A DNA stretch of 64,000 nt. Source: Streptomyces xantholiticus. GTDB taxonomy: Bacteria; Actinomycetota; Actinomycetes; Streptomycetales; Streptomycetaceae. The translations under genes and the position numbers were made by a program. Location: assembly GCF_014651015.1 (NCBI RefSeq), contig NZ_BMWB01000029.1, forward strand, positions 19,190-83,189. Reading direction: 5' to 3'. The notes beneath the pieces are model-generated. The model saw nothing but the letters and a program-made list of their open reading frames with translations. It did not search any database and had not been told where the DNA came from. Below, piece after piece: positions 9,034 to 15,843 of the stretch. The first letter of the stretch is position 1. The number at the start of each line of letters is the position of its first letter.

Positions 9034-9801
9034 CTACCAGCGGGCCGCGCCCAGGTCTCTGGAGATCGCCCGTGCAGCCTCCCGGAGCAAGGTGATCAGG
9101 GCCGATTGGGGCCGTCCTCCCGTGTCGCAGATCCGCTCGACCGGGCCGGATACGCCGAGCGCGCCCACCACGAGGCCCCCGTGCCCCCGGATCGGCGTGG
9201 CGATTCCGGCGTCACCCATGCTCATTTCCTGCACCTCGGAGCCCCAGCCGAGCTCGCGGATCTCGCCGAGCGCCCGGTTGAGGTCGTCCGGGAACACCAG
9301 GGTGTGCCGGGTGTAGGCCTCCAGTTCGGCCTTCAGCAACGGCTCGACGGGCGCGGCCCCGAAGGCCAGCAGGACCTTGCCGAGCGACGAGGCGTGAAGC
9401 GGCAGCAGTGCCCCCACGTCCAGGGTCTGGAGGCTGTCGTCCGGCCGGAAGACGTGGTGGACGATGAGCACCTTGCCCTCCAGCGGTGTACCGAGGCGGA
9501 CGGCCTCCCCGCTGCGGGCGGCCAGGGCGTCGGCCCAGTTGATGGAGCGCGACCGCAACTCGTTGACGTCGAGGTAGCTGGTACCGAGATGAAGCAGAGC
9601 CGCTCCGAGCTGGTACTTCCCGGTGGCCGGGTCCTGCTCCACGAAGTCCACGTGCTGCAGGGTGCGCAGAATGCCATGGGCGGTGCCTTTGGCCAGTCCG
9701 AGCGACGACGCCACCTCGCCCAGTCCCAGCCTGCGGGGACCGGTGGCGAGCAGACGCAGGATCGCCGCCGCTCGTTCTATGGACTGGACCGGGCCGACCA
9801 T
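9034..9801 (-). CDS. IclR-family repressor, GylR-like
   Basis: A 255-residue protein from ATG 9801. The start is supported by the IclR-typical beginning VQSIERAAAILRLLA and by a TACGAT box 6 nt upstream that implies a leaderless transcript. The N-terminal winged helix (LGLGEVASSLGLAKGTAHGILRTLQ) is followed by the IclR effector domain with GEAVRLGTPLEGKVLIVHHV and LPLHASSLGKVLLAF. From memory it closely resembles GylR, the glycerol 3-phosphate-sensitive repressor of the Streptomyces glycerol operon, and it precedes glpK, so it probably regulates that gene and itself. A longer frame reaches 9864 but adds no conserved sequence. Confidence 0.9.
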   Translation of the reverse strand: MVGPVQSIERAAAILRLLATGPRRLGLGEVASSLGLAKGTAHGILRTLQHVDFVEQDPATGKYQLGAALLHLGTSYLDVNELRSRSINWADALAARSGEAVRLGTPLEGKVLIVHHVFRPDDSLQTLDVGALLPLHASSLGKVLLAFGAAPVEPLLKAELEAYTRHTLVFPDDLNRALGEIRELGWGSEVQEMSMGDAGIATPIRGHGGLVVGALGVSGPVERICDTGGRPQSALITLLREAARAISRDLGAARW

Positions 9802-9807
9802 AGAACG

Positions 9808-9813
9808 ATCGTA
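9808..9813 (-). promoter_or_regulatory. -10 box implying a leaderless IclR transcript
   Basis: TACGAT lies six bases before the ATG of the IclR gene, placing the expected transcription start at the ATG. Upstream, GAACGGCGG and GAACGGAGG occur as a direct repeat (about 9825-9870) and could be binding sites. No convincing -35 is seen. Confidence 0.45.
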
Positions 9814-9942
9814 GTCCGAGCTTCGCCCCAAGACCTCCGTTCGACAATGCCGACCGCCGTTCATTGACCGCGCCCTGCTCTCTCCTTAGCGTTTCATCAC
9901 GTCGGTCCACCGGCCGACAGCGCTCCCGGAGGAGGAGAGGCC

Positions 9943-10371
9943 ATGACAGTGGCGCAGCTCAGGGCAGAGCTTCCCGAAGACGTCACTTACGTCTTTCCGC
10001 TGGCACACGTCCCCAGGGCCGCCTCGGTCGTGCGTCGGCGCGTGCGCGCGATCCTCACCGACTGGCACGTGTCCGCGGACGTCGCCGAGGACGTGCTCCT
10101 GCTGGCCTCGGAGCTGCTCACCAATGCGATCACCCACGCCCTGCCGCCGGCGACGCTGCGGCTGTCGCAGGTCCTGGTGGACGGGCTCAAAGCCGTACAC
10201 GTCGAGGTGACGGACGCGGGACCTCTGGCTCCGGCCGACCGGCCGGCCTGCGAGCTCGACCCGGACGAGCACGGCCGAGGCATCGAAATCGTCGTGGCGC
10301 TGTCGGCCCGGTGCGGCATGCGAGAGCTTGCCGACGGGACCAGCCGGTGGGCAGACGTGGTCGTCAGGTGA
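9943..10371 (+). CDS. Anti-sigma-factor-like ATP-binding protein (HATPase_c_2)
   Basis: A 142-residue single-domain GHKL ATPase of the RsbW/SpoIIAB type, one of the many in Streptomyces. Seen are the N box LLASELLTNAITHA and the G1-like EVTDAGPLAP with a later DEHGRGIEIVVALS. GGAGGAG lies upstream of the ATG. Such proteins bind and phosphorylate anti-sigma antagonists, but no antagonist or sigma gene is next to it, so its partner is unknown. Confidence 0.9.
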   Translation: MTVAQLRAELPEDVTYVFPLAHVPRAASVVRRRVRAILTDWHVSADVAEDVLLLASELLTNAITHALPPATLRLSQVLVDGLKAVHVEVTDAGPLAPADRPACELDPDEHGRGIEIVVALSARCGMRELADGTSRWADVVVR

Positions 10372-10519
10372 GGTGAGGTGGGCGAGGTGGGGTGAGGCGG
10401 TCGAAGACACGACACGCCCTGCCGGAGACCAAGGCGCCACGGCCCTCACCGACGGGGGACCGGACCGGATCGCGGCGGAACCGCCCTTGCCGACCGGCCC
10501 GATCGTCTCCCCGGCCTCA

Positions 10520-10565
10520 CGGCACGGGAGCCGGACCGCAACCGACGGGTCCGGCTCCCGTGCCG
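10520..10565. terminator. Strong hairpin terminator downstream of bL37
   Basis: A perfect 18-bp stem beginning CGGCACGGGAGCCGGACC and a 10-nt loop lies 21 bp past the bL37 stop and also faces the end of the plus-strand ATPase gene, so it can act in both directions. Confidence 0.85.
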
Positions 10566-10585
10566 TCGCCTGTGCGACCGCCCGG

Positions 10586-10660
10586 TCAGGCGTTGGGGCG
10601 CTTGCCGTGGTTCGCGCCCTTCTTCTTGCGGGCGCGCCGCTTGTTGCCTCGCTTGGACAT
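10586..10660 (-). CDS. Ribosomal protein bL37 (24 residues)
   Basis: The product starts MSKRGNKRRARKKK and ends GANHGKRPNA, with 11 Lys or Arg residues in the first 14. This matches the actinobacterial 50S protein bL37, described from mycobacterial ribosomes with the same -ANHGKRPN- ending. AAGGGAGA lies 8-9 nt before the ATG, and a strong terminator follows. The gene is a single short unit that gene callers easily miss. Confidence 0.93.
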   Translation of the reverse strand: MSKRGNKRRARKKKGANHGKRPNA

Positions 10661-10718
10661 GATGCGCGTCTCCCTTGAATCGGGATCTTTCGGGCGCCGC
10701 CAGTCTAGACCCGCGGCG

Positions 10719-11174
10719 CTACCAGCTCGCTCCGGCGATCTGGCGGGTCGTGGCGTTGAGCCGGTTGAACAGGTTGGTCACGCCGATCATCAGCGTCAGC
10801 GAGGCGAGCTGCTTCTCGTCGTAGTGCTCGGCGGCCGCGTCCCAGATCCCGTCCGGCACCGGGTCGGACCGGTCGGCCAGCCGGGTGGCCGCCTCGGCGA
10901 GGGCGAGGGCGGCACGCTCGGCGTCGTCGAAGTACGGCGCCTCCCGCCACGCGGCCACCGCCGCCAGCCGCTCCTCGCTCTCCCCCGCCTTGCGGGCCTG
11001 GTCCGCGCCGAAGACGACGCAGTAGCTGCACCCGTTGATCTGGCTGGCCCGCAGATGCACCAACTCCAGTGTCGCCTGCGGGACTCCACCCTTACGCGCG
11101 GCCCTGAGCAGGTCGAGAATGGGCTGCATGGCCTCGGGAATGACGACCGCGGGGTTGATGATCCGTGCCTGCAT
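10719..11174 (-). CDS. Carboxymuconolactone decarboxylase-family (AhpD-like) protein
   Basis: A 151-residue protein from ATG 11174, chosen because GAGGAGACC lies just upstream. The redox motif CSYC sits in the AhpD context LRASQINGCSYCVVFGADQARKAGE, followed by ALALAEAATRLAD and the C-terminal MIGVTNLFNRLNATT. Proteins with this motif act as alkylhydroperoxidase-type reductants, and the physiological partner is not visible. A start 8 codons upstream at 11198 is possible. Confidence 0.9.
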   Translation of the reverse strand: MQARIINPAVVIPEAMQPILDLLRAARKGGVPQATLELVHLRASQINGCSYCVVFGADQARKAGESEERLAAVAAWREAPYFDDAERAALALAEAATRLADRSDPVPDGIWDAAAEHYDEKQLASLTLMIGVTNLFNRLNATTRQIAGASW

Positions 11175-11425
11175 GACCGGTCTCCTCATCGCATCCATCG
11201 GGTTCTTGCTCCGTCACTTCACCGACGGATCCCGAAGGGCGGATGTGACCGGACGCGCGAAGTTCTTCCGCGAGGACCTTGTGTGTCGCGCACATCGCCC
11301 GGGGCCCGCCGCCGCACGGCAGGCAGGGGTCTCCCGCGCCTGGGCGGACGAGCACGTCCAGGGCGCTTCCGACCGCAAGGGCCGGTCGATCGGCAATCGT
11401 GGCGCGGCGTCAGGGCGGGGATCGC

Positions 11426-12487
11426 TCACGCGGAGGAGCGCTTCCTCGCCGCGGTCTTCCTCGCCGCGGTCTTCCTCGCCGCGGTCTTCTTCGCCGCGGT
11501 CTTCTTCGTCGCGGACTTCTTCGTCGCAGAGGACTCCGAGGACGCCGACTTCTTGGCCGCGGACTTCTTCGCCGCCGTGGACGTCGACTTGGCGGGCGCC
11601 TTCCTGGCGGGGGTCTTCTTGGCCGTGGACGTCGACTTCTTGGTGCCCGACTCCTTCGGCGTGGCCGCGGAACGCCGTCCCTTGATCGGCGTCACCTGTG
11701 CCTCCTCGCCCCGCGCTTCCTGCGCCGCCCGCACACTGCCCTCCAGCGCCGCCATCAGGTCGATGACCTTGCCGCCCTCACGCTCCGCCGGGGCGGTCTC
11801 GAGCGCGCCGCCGCCCTCCGCCTTCGCGGCGATCATGGCCTCGACCGCCTCGCGGTAGTCGTCGTGCAGCGACTCGAGGTCGACCTCGCCGAGCGTGTCC
11901 ATCAGCGCGTCGGCCAGGTCGAGTTCGGCCTCCCGTACGGTCACGTCGCTCTGTGGGGCCACACCCTCCGGCTGCCTGATCTCGTCCGGCCACAGCAGCC
12001 CGTGCATGGCGATCACGTCGTCGACGACCCGCAGCATGCCGAGCCGTTCCCGGCCGCGCAGCGCGAACTTGGCGATGGCCACGCGGCGGCTGCGCTTGAG
12101 GGCCTCGCGCAGCAGGGTGTACGGCTTGGCGGCAGGCACGCCGTTCGCGGAGAGGTAGTAGGCCGCGTCCATCTGAAGGGGGTCGATCTCGGAGGCCGGC
12201 ACGAAGGCGACGATCTCGATCGTCTTCGCGGTCGGCAGCGGGAGGGAGGCCAGGTCCTCGTCCGTGATCGGGATCATCGACCCGTCGGCGTCCTCGTACG
12301 CCTTGCCGATCTCGGCCTGCGTCACCTCCTTCTCCTCCAGTTCGCACACCTTGCGGTAGCGGATCCGGCCGCCGTCGGCGGCGTGGATCTGGCGGAACGA
12401 GACGGAGTGGTTCTCCGTGGCGTTGACCAGCTTGATCGGGATGCTGACCAGCCCGAAGGAGATCGCGCCGTTCCAGATGGATCGCAC
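11426..12487 (-). CDS. ku: Ku protein of bacterial non-homologous end joining
   Basis: A 353-residue protein. Residues 1-~250 are the Ku core, starting MRSIWNGAISFGLVSIPIKLV with YYLSANG and the C-terminal core VIDLMAALEGSV. It is a homodimeric ring that binds double-strand ends and recruits the LigD-type polymerase and ligase. The last ~70 residues are a Lys/Ala tail with repeated KKTAARKTAARK units, encoded by a short-period DNA repeat at ~11436-11530. Such tails bind DNA in actinobacterial Ku proteins. It is divergent from the polymerase gene with only 49 bp between them. Confidence 0.96.
   Translation of the reverse strand: MRSIWNGAISFGLVSIPIKLVNATENHSVSFRQIHAADGGRIRYRKVCELEEKEVTQAEIGKAYEDADGSMIPITDEDLASLPLPTAKTIEIVAFVPASEIDPLQMDAAYYLSANGVPAAKPYTLLREALKRSRRVAIAKFALRGRERLGMLRVVDDVIAMHGLLWPDEIRQPEGVAPQSDVTVREAELDLADALMDTLGEVDLESLHDDYREAVEAMIAAKAEGGGALETAPAEREGGKVIDLMAALEGSVRAAQEARGEEAQVTPIKGRRSAATPKESGTKKSTSTAKKTPARKAPAKSTSTAAKKSAAKKSASSESSATKKSATKKTAAKKTAARKTAARKTAARKRSSA
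11436..11530. repeat. Short-period DNA repeat encoding the Ku lysine/alanine tail
   Basis: CTCGCCGCGGTCTTC-type 15-bp units repeat with small changes and encode Lys-Lys/Arg-Thr-Ala-Ala on the minus strand. The region is prone to length variation between strains. Confidence 0.75.
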
Positions 12488-12536
12488 GTTCCATCCCTTT
12501 CATCCGAAATTACGGAAATCGTGGGATTCTCATCGT

Positions 12537-13424
12537 ATGACGCCGATCACAGAGGTGGAGGGGCGGCGCCTGGCGCTCACCAACCTGGAAAAGGTCATCC
12601 ACCCCGCCACCGGGACCACCAAGGGCGAGATCGTGCACTACTACGCCGTTACGGCGGAGGCGATCCTGCCGCACCTCAGGGACCGGCCGGTCTCCTTCCT
12701 CAGGTATCCCGACGGCCCCGACGGCCAGCTCTTCTTCACCAAGAACCCGCCGCCAGGAACGCCCGACTGGGTGCGCACCGCGCCCGTCCCCCGCTCGGAG
12801 GACCCGAAGGCCCGCCAGGTGGTGATCGACGACCTCGCGTCACTCGTCTGGGCGGCCAATCTGGTGGTGGAGTTCCACACACCGCAGTGGCGGGCCGAGA
12901 AGCCCGCCGTCGCCGACCGCATCGTGTTCGACCTCGACCCCGGCGCGCCCGCCTCGATCGCCGAGTGCTGCGAGGTGGCCCTGTGGCTGCGCGACCGGCT
13001 CGCCCGCGACGGCCTTCAGGCGTACGCGAAGACGTCCGGTTCCAAGGGGCTGCATCTGGCCGTGCCGCTGGAACCCACCCCCTCCGAGCAGGTCTCCGCC
13101 TATGCGAAGTCCCTGGCCGTCGAGGGCGAGACCGCCCTGCCGAAGCTGGTCCTGCACCGGATGGCCCGCGCGCTGCGACCCGGCAAGGTCTTCGTCGACC
13201 ACAGCCAGAACGCCGCCGCGAAGACCACCGCCACGCCGTACACCCTGCGGGCCCGCAGGGAGCCCGCCGTCTCCGCCCCGGTGACCTGGGAGGAGGTGGA
13301 GCAGGGCCGGGCCGACGGGGCCGGACTCGTCTTCCGGCTCTCCGACATCGCTCCCCGGCTGGAGCGGTACGGGGATCTGTTCGGCGCGCTCGAGGACCGT
13401 GACAGAGCCGGGCACCTGCCGTGA
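12537..13424 (+). CDS. LigD-type polymerase/primase domain protein of NHEJ
   Basis: A 295-residue archaeo-eukaryotic primase-family polymerase, starting at ATG 12537. Seen are LTNLEKVIHPATGTTKGEIVHYY, RPVSFLRYPDGPDGQLFFTKNPP, the metal-binding FDLDPG and the TSGSKGLHLAVPL nucleotide-binding motif. It fills gaps and adds nucleotides at broken ends. It is a stand-alone polymerase domain, without ligase or phosphoesterase domains. The next gene, with a GTGA overlap, supplies the ligase, so polymerase and ligase are separate here, unlike mycobacterial LigD. Confidence 0.93.
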   Translation: MTPITEVEGRRLALTNLEKVIHPATGTTKGEIVHYYAVTAEAILPHLRDRPVSFLRYPDGPDGQLFFTKNPPPGTPDWVRTAPVPRSEDPKARQVVIDDLASLVWAANLVVEFHTPQWRAEKPAVADRIVFDLDPGAPASIAECCEVALWLRDRLARDGLQAYAKTSGSKGLHLAVPLEPTPSEQVSAYAKSLAVEGETALPKLVLHRMARALRPGKVFVDHSQNAAAKTTATPYTLRARREPAVSAPVTWEEVEQGRADGAGLVFRLSDIAPRLERYGDLFGALEDRDRAGHLP

Positions 13425-14326
13425 CGTTGCCCCGGCCGCCCCTGAAGGTCGCGCTCGCCGAATCGGTGATCGCCCTGCCGCGCGGGACCGGACTCGCCTA
13501 CGAGCCCAAGTTCGACGGGCACCGCATGGTGATCTTCCGCCTCGGCGGCGAGGTGCTGCTGCAGGCCCGTTCCGGGCGGATGGTCACGGCCGCGTTCCCC
13601 GACCTCGCGGCCGCCGCCCTGCAGTTGCCCGACGACACGGTCCTCGACGGTGAGGTCGTGGTGTGGCGGGACGGACGGACGGACTTCGCCGCCGTGCAGA
13701 AGCGCGCGGCCGCCACACCGGGGCGGGCGCCCGCGCTCTCGCGCGCCCTGCCCGCCTCGTACGCCGCCTTCGACCTGCTGGCGGAGGCGGGCCAGGACCT
13801 GCGGCCGCTCGCGTACGAGAAGCGGCGGGCGCGGCTGGTGGCGGTGACCGGGCCGCTGGGGCCGCCGCTGCAGCCCGTGCCGATGACGCTCGACCGGGCG
13901 GAGGCGGAGGGCTGGTACGAGAGCCTGCCGGCGATCGGCGTCGAAGGGCTGGTGATCAAGCGGCTCGACCAGACCTACCGCGGCGGGGTGCGGCTGTGGC
14001 GCAAGCTGCGGCACACCCGCACGCACGACGCGGCGGTCGTCGGCTTCACCGGGGCACAGGCCAGGCCCACCGCGCTGGTCGTGGTGCTGCCCGACGACGA
14101 CACCCCGGTGGTGTCCAGCCCGATGCAGCCCGGCCTGCGGGCGCAGGCGGCCGGCCTGCTGGGCGGGCGGGTGAGCGGCGCGGGCGGGGTGGCGGTCGCC
14201 ACCGGGATCGGCGAGGTTCCGTACCGGGCGGTAGAACCGGGTGTGACGGCGGAGGTGGAGCTGGGCACCACGCGCCACACGGTGACGACAGTGGTGCGGT
14301 TGAGGTTCCCGGAAGAACTCGATTAA
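13421..14326 (+). CDS. ATP-dependent DNA ligase (LigC/LigD ligase-domain type)
   Basis: A 301-residue ligase whose GTG overlaps the polymerase stop by 4 bp. Motif I is EPKFDGHRM with the adenylated Lys30, motif III-like AAFDLLAEAGQDL, motif IV VEGLVIKR and motif V LWRKLRHTRTHDAAVVGF. A C-terminal OB-fold follows. It seals nicks in the Ku pathway. Its position in one transcript with the polymerase and divergent from ku shows a complete compact NHEJ set. Confidence 0.94.
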   Translation: MTLPRPPLKVALAESVIALPRGTGLAYEPKFDGHRMVIFRLGGEVLLQARSGRMVTAAFPDLAAAALQLPDDTVLDGEVVVWRDGRTDFAAVQKRAAATPGRAPALSRALPASYAAFDLLAEAGQDLRPLAYEKRRARLVAVTGPLGPPLQPVPMTLDRAEAEGWYESLPAIGVEGLVIKRLDQTYRGGVRLWRKLRHTRTHDAAVVGFTGAQARPTALVVVLPDDDTPVVSSPMQPGLRAQAAGLLGGRVSGAGGVAVATGIGEVPYRAVEPGVTAEVELGTTRHTVTTVVRLRFPEELD

Positions 14327-14389
14327 TCAAGTTTGACTAGCCACTGGTCGGGCATTACCTTCTACGACCGAGTGACTGGTCAAATTTGA
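14327..14389 (+). promoter_or_regulatory. Promoter flanked by a long imperfect inverted repeat
   Basis: TTGACT (14333-14338) and TACCTT (14356-14361) are 17 bp apart, a good sigma-70-like promoter for the SnoaL-like gene. TCAAGTTTGACTAGCCA (14327-14343) and TGACTGGTCAAATTTGA (14373-14389) are inverted and match at 14 of 17 positions. One arm covers the -35, the other lies just after the expected start site. This looks like a paired repressor operator; the regulator is unknown. Confidence 0.6.
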
Positions 14390-14404
14390 TGAGGAGGAGA
14401 CGGA

Positions 14405-14836
14405 GTGACATTCCTGCCGGACACCGGATACGCGCCGACTGCCGGGGAACTGGCAAGCATCCAGGAGTGGTTCGCCGAATACGACAGGCACAGCGGCGCA
14501 CGCGACATCGAGCGGATGGCGGACATGGCCGTCTTCCCGCTCAACCTGATCAGCGACGACACGGCGGGCAACGGTGCCTCGGCCCAGTGGGACCGTGAGC
14601 AGTTCGTCGAGACCATGACCGGGGTGATGGGCGACGGCGACACCGACATCACCTTCGAATCGGTACGGACGCCGGTGTTCCTCTCCTCTGCGATGGCCGT
14701 CGTCTTCACGGACTCGACCATGACCATGGACGGGCGGACCCAGCAGTTGCGGTACGCGGACATCCTGATCAGGCGGGACGGGAAGTGGGCGTTCCAGACC
14801 ATGTTGCAGGGCGGCTGGGGCGACAACCTGCGGTGA
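14405..14836 (+). CDS. SnoaL-like / NTF2-fold protein
   Basis: A 143-residue protein from GTG 14405 after a strong GAGGAGGAGA. The N-terminal helix IQEWFAEYDRHSGARDIERMADMAVFPLNLIS, the central strands and the final DILIRRDGKWAFQTMLQGGW match the small alpha+beta NTF2-like fold. Members range from polyketide cyclases to proteins of unknown role, and no catalytic residue can be assigned. It has its own regulated promoter and is followed by convergent genes. Confidence 0.75.
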   Translation: MTFLPDTGYAPTAGELASIQEWFAEYDRHSGARDIERMADMAVFPLNLISDDTAGNGASAQWDREQFVETMTGVMGDGDTDITFESVRTPVFLSSAMAVVFTDSTMTMDGRTQQLRYADILIRRDGKWAFQTMLQGGWGDNLR

Positions 14837-14850
14837 GCGGGCTCGGGGGG

Positions 14851-15663
14851 TCAGGCACCGAGCCAGGTGCGGCGGTCGCGGGCCACGGCGTAGAGCGCCT
14901 CGACGTCCGCGGGCCCCAGCACGCCGCCGAGCCGGGCCAGCGCCGGCACCTCGCCGGCCCGCAGGACCCGTACGTCCCGCGGTGCCGAAGCCGCCTCCAG
15001 CCGGGCCGCGTCGACGACGACCAGGACCGGCCGGACCACGGCGGCCAGTACGTGGGCGGCCCGCTCGGCCCGGCGGCGGGTGAGGGAGACGTCGCAGCCG
15101 GCGCCGCGTCCGCCCCGGACCAGCCGGTCATCGACGCGCACCCGCCGCCCGTCGGCCGCGAACGTGTGCACGGCGAGCACGCCGCCGGGACCGACCGCCA
15201 GATGGTCGATGTGATCGGCGCCCGGCAGCGGCACGGAGTGCAGGATGCGCCAGCCCGCGGGCTCCAACCCGTCGAGCACGCCTCCGAGCCGCTGCTGCGC
15301 GGCGAGGTCGAGGCGCCGTTGATCGCGCCGGAACGGGCGCAGTGCGGTGGGCGGCCGGCGCTCGAGGTCCGTGTACAGCGCCTCACCGGGCCGGTTGGGA
15401 GCCAGGTCGTCGTCCGGGGGCAGGGCGAGACGGGCGAGTTCGGACCGGGTGGGCACAGGCGGCGGCCCCACCGTGAGCTCCCCGGCCGTGAAGGGGGCGA
15501 GCGCCTCCAGTACGGCGTCGCGATGTCGGTCGAAGAGCAGGGCGACCCGGCCGGTGTCGCGGTCGCACCAGGCGACATCGCTGCCGTCGGGAAGGCTCAC
15601 GTACAGCCGGTCCCTGCCGTGGACGCGCGCCGGCGTCACCCGTAGTCGCTGCATCGGCATCAC
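14851..15663 (-). CDS. NERD (nuclease-related) domain protein
   Basis: A ~270-residue protein. Residues ~135-220 contain a NERD-like core: GWRILHSVPLPGADHIDHLAVGPGGVLAVHTFA, then a basic strand and SLTRRRAERAAHVLAAVVRPVLVVVDAA. The D-H-GPGGV pattern corresponds to the metal-dependent nuclease fold, but substrate and activity are unknown. The start is uncertain: GTG 15663, ATG 15660 and ATG 15654 are all close together and none has a clear ribosome site. Confidence 0.75.
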   Translation of the reverse strand: MMPMQRLRVTPARVHGRDRLYVSLPDGSDVAWCDRDTGRVALLFDRHRDAVLEALAPFTAGELTVGPPPVPTRSELARLALPPDDDLAPNRPGEALYTDLERRPPTALRPFRRDQRRLDLAAQQRLGGVLDGLEPAGWRILHSVPLPGADHIDHLAVGPGGVLAVHTFAADGRRVRVDDRLVRGGRGAGCDVSLTRRRAERAAHVLAAVVRPVLVVVDAARLEAASAPRDVRVLRAGEVPALARLGGVLGPADVEALYAVARDRRTWLGA

Positions 15664-15843
15664 CCATGAACCATGGGATCAGCCGTCGGCGACGGCGGCA
15701 ACAGGCCTGGATTCAACAACCCCCGGACAACCCCGCCGGATACCGGTCAGGATGTCGGATCGTTGGGGCACACTTCCCCCAGACACAAGGGTCGAGACCC
15801 GAAGTTGCTTGGAGACCCAAGGTTTCTTGGGAGGGGGACAATC

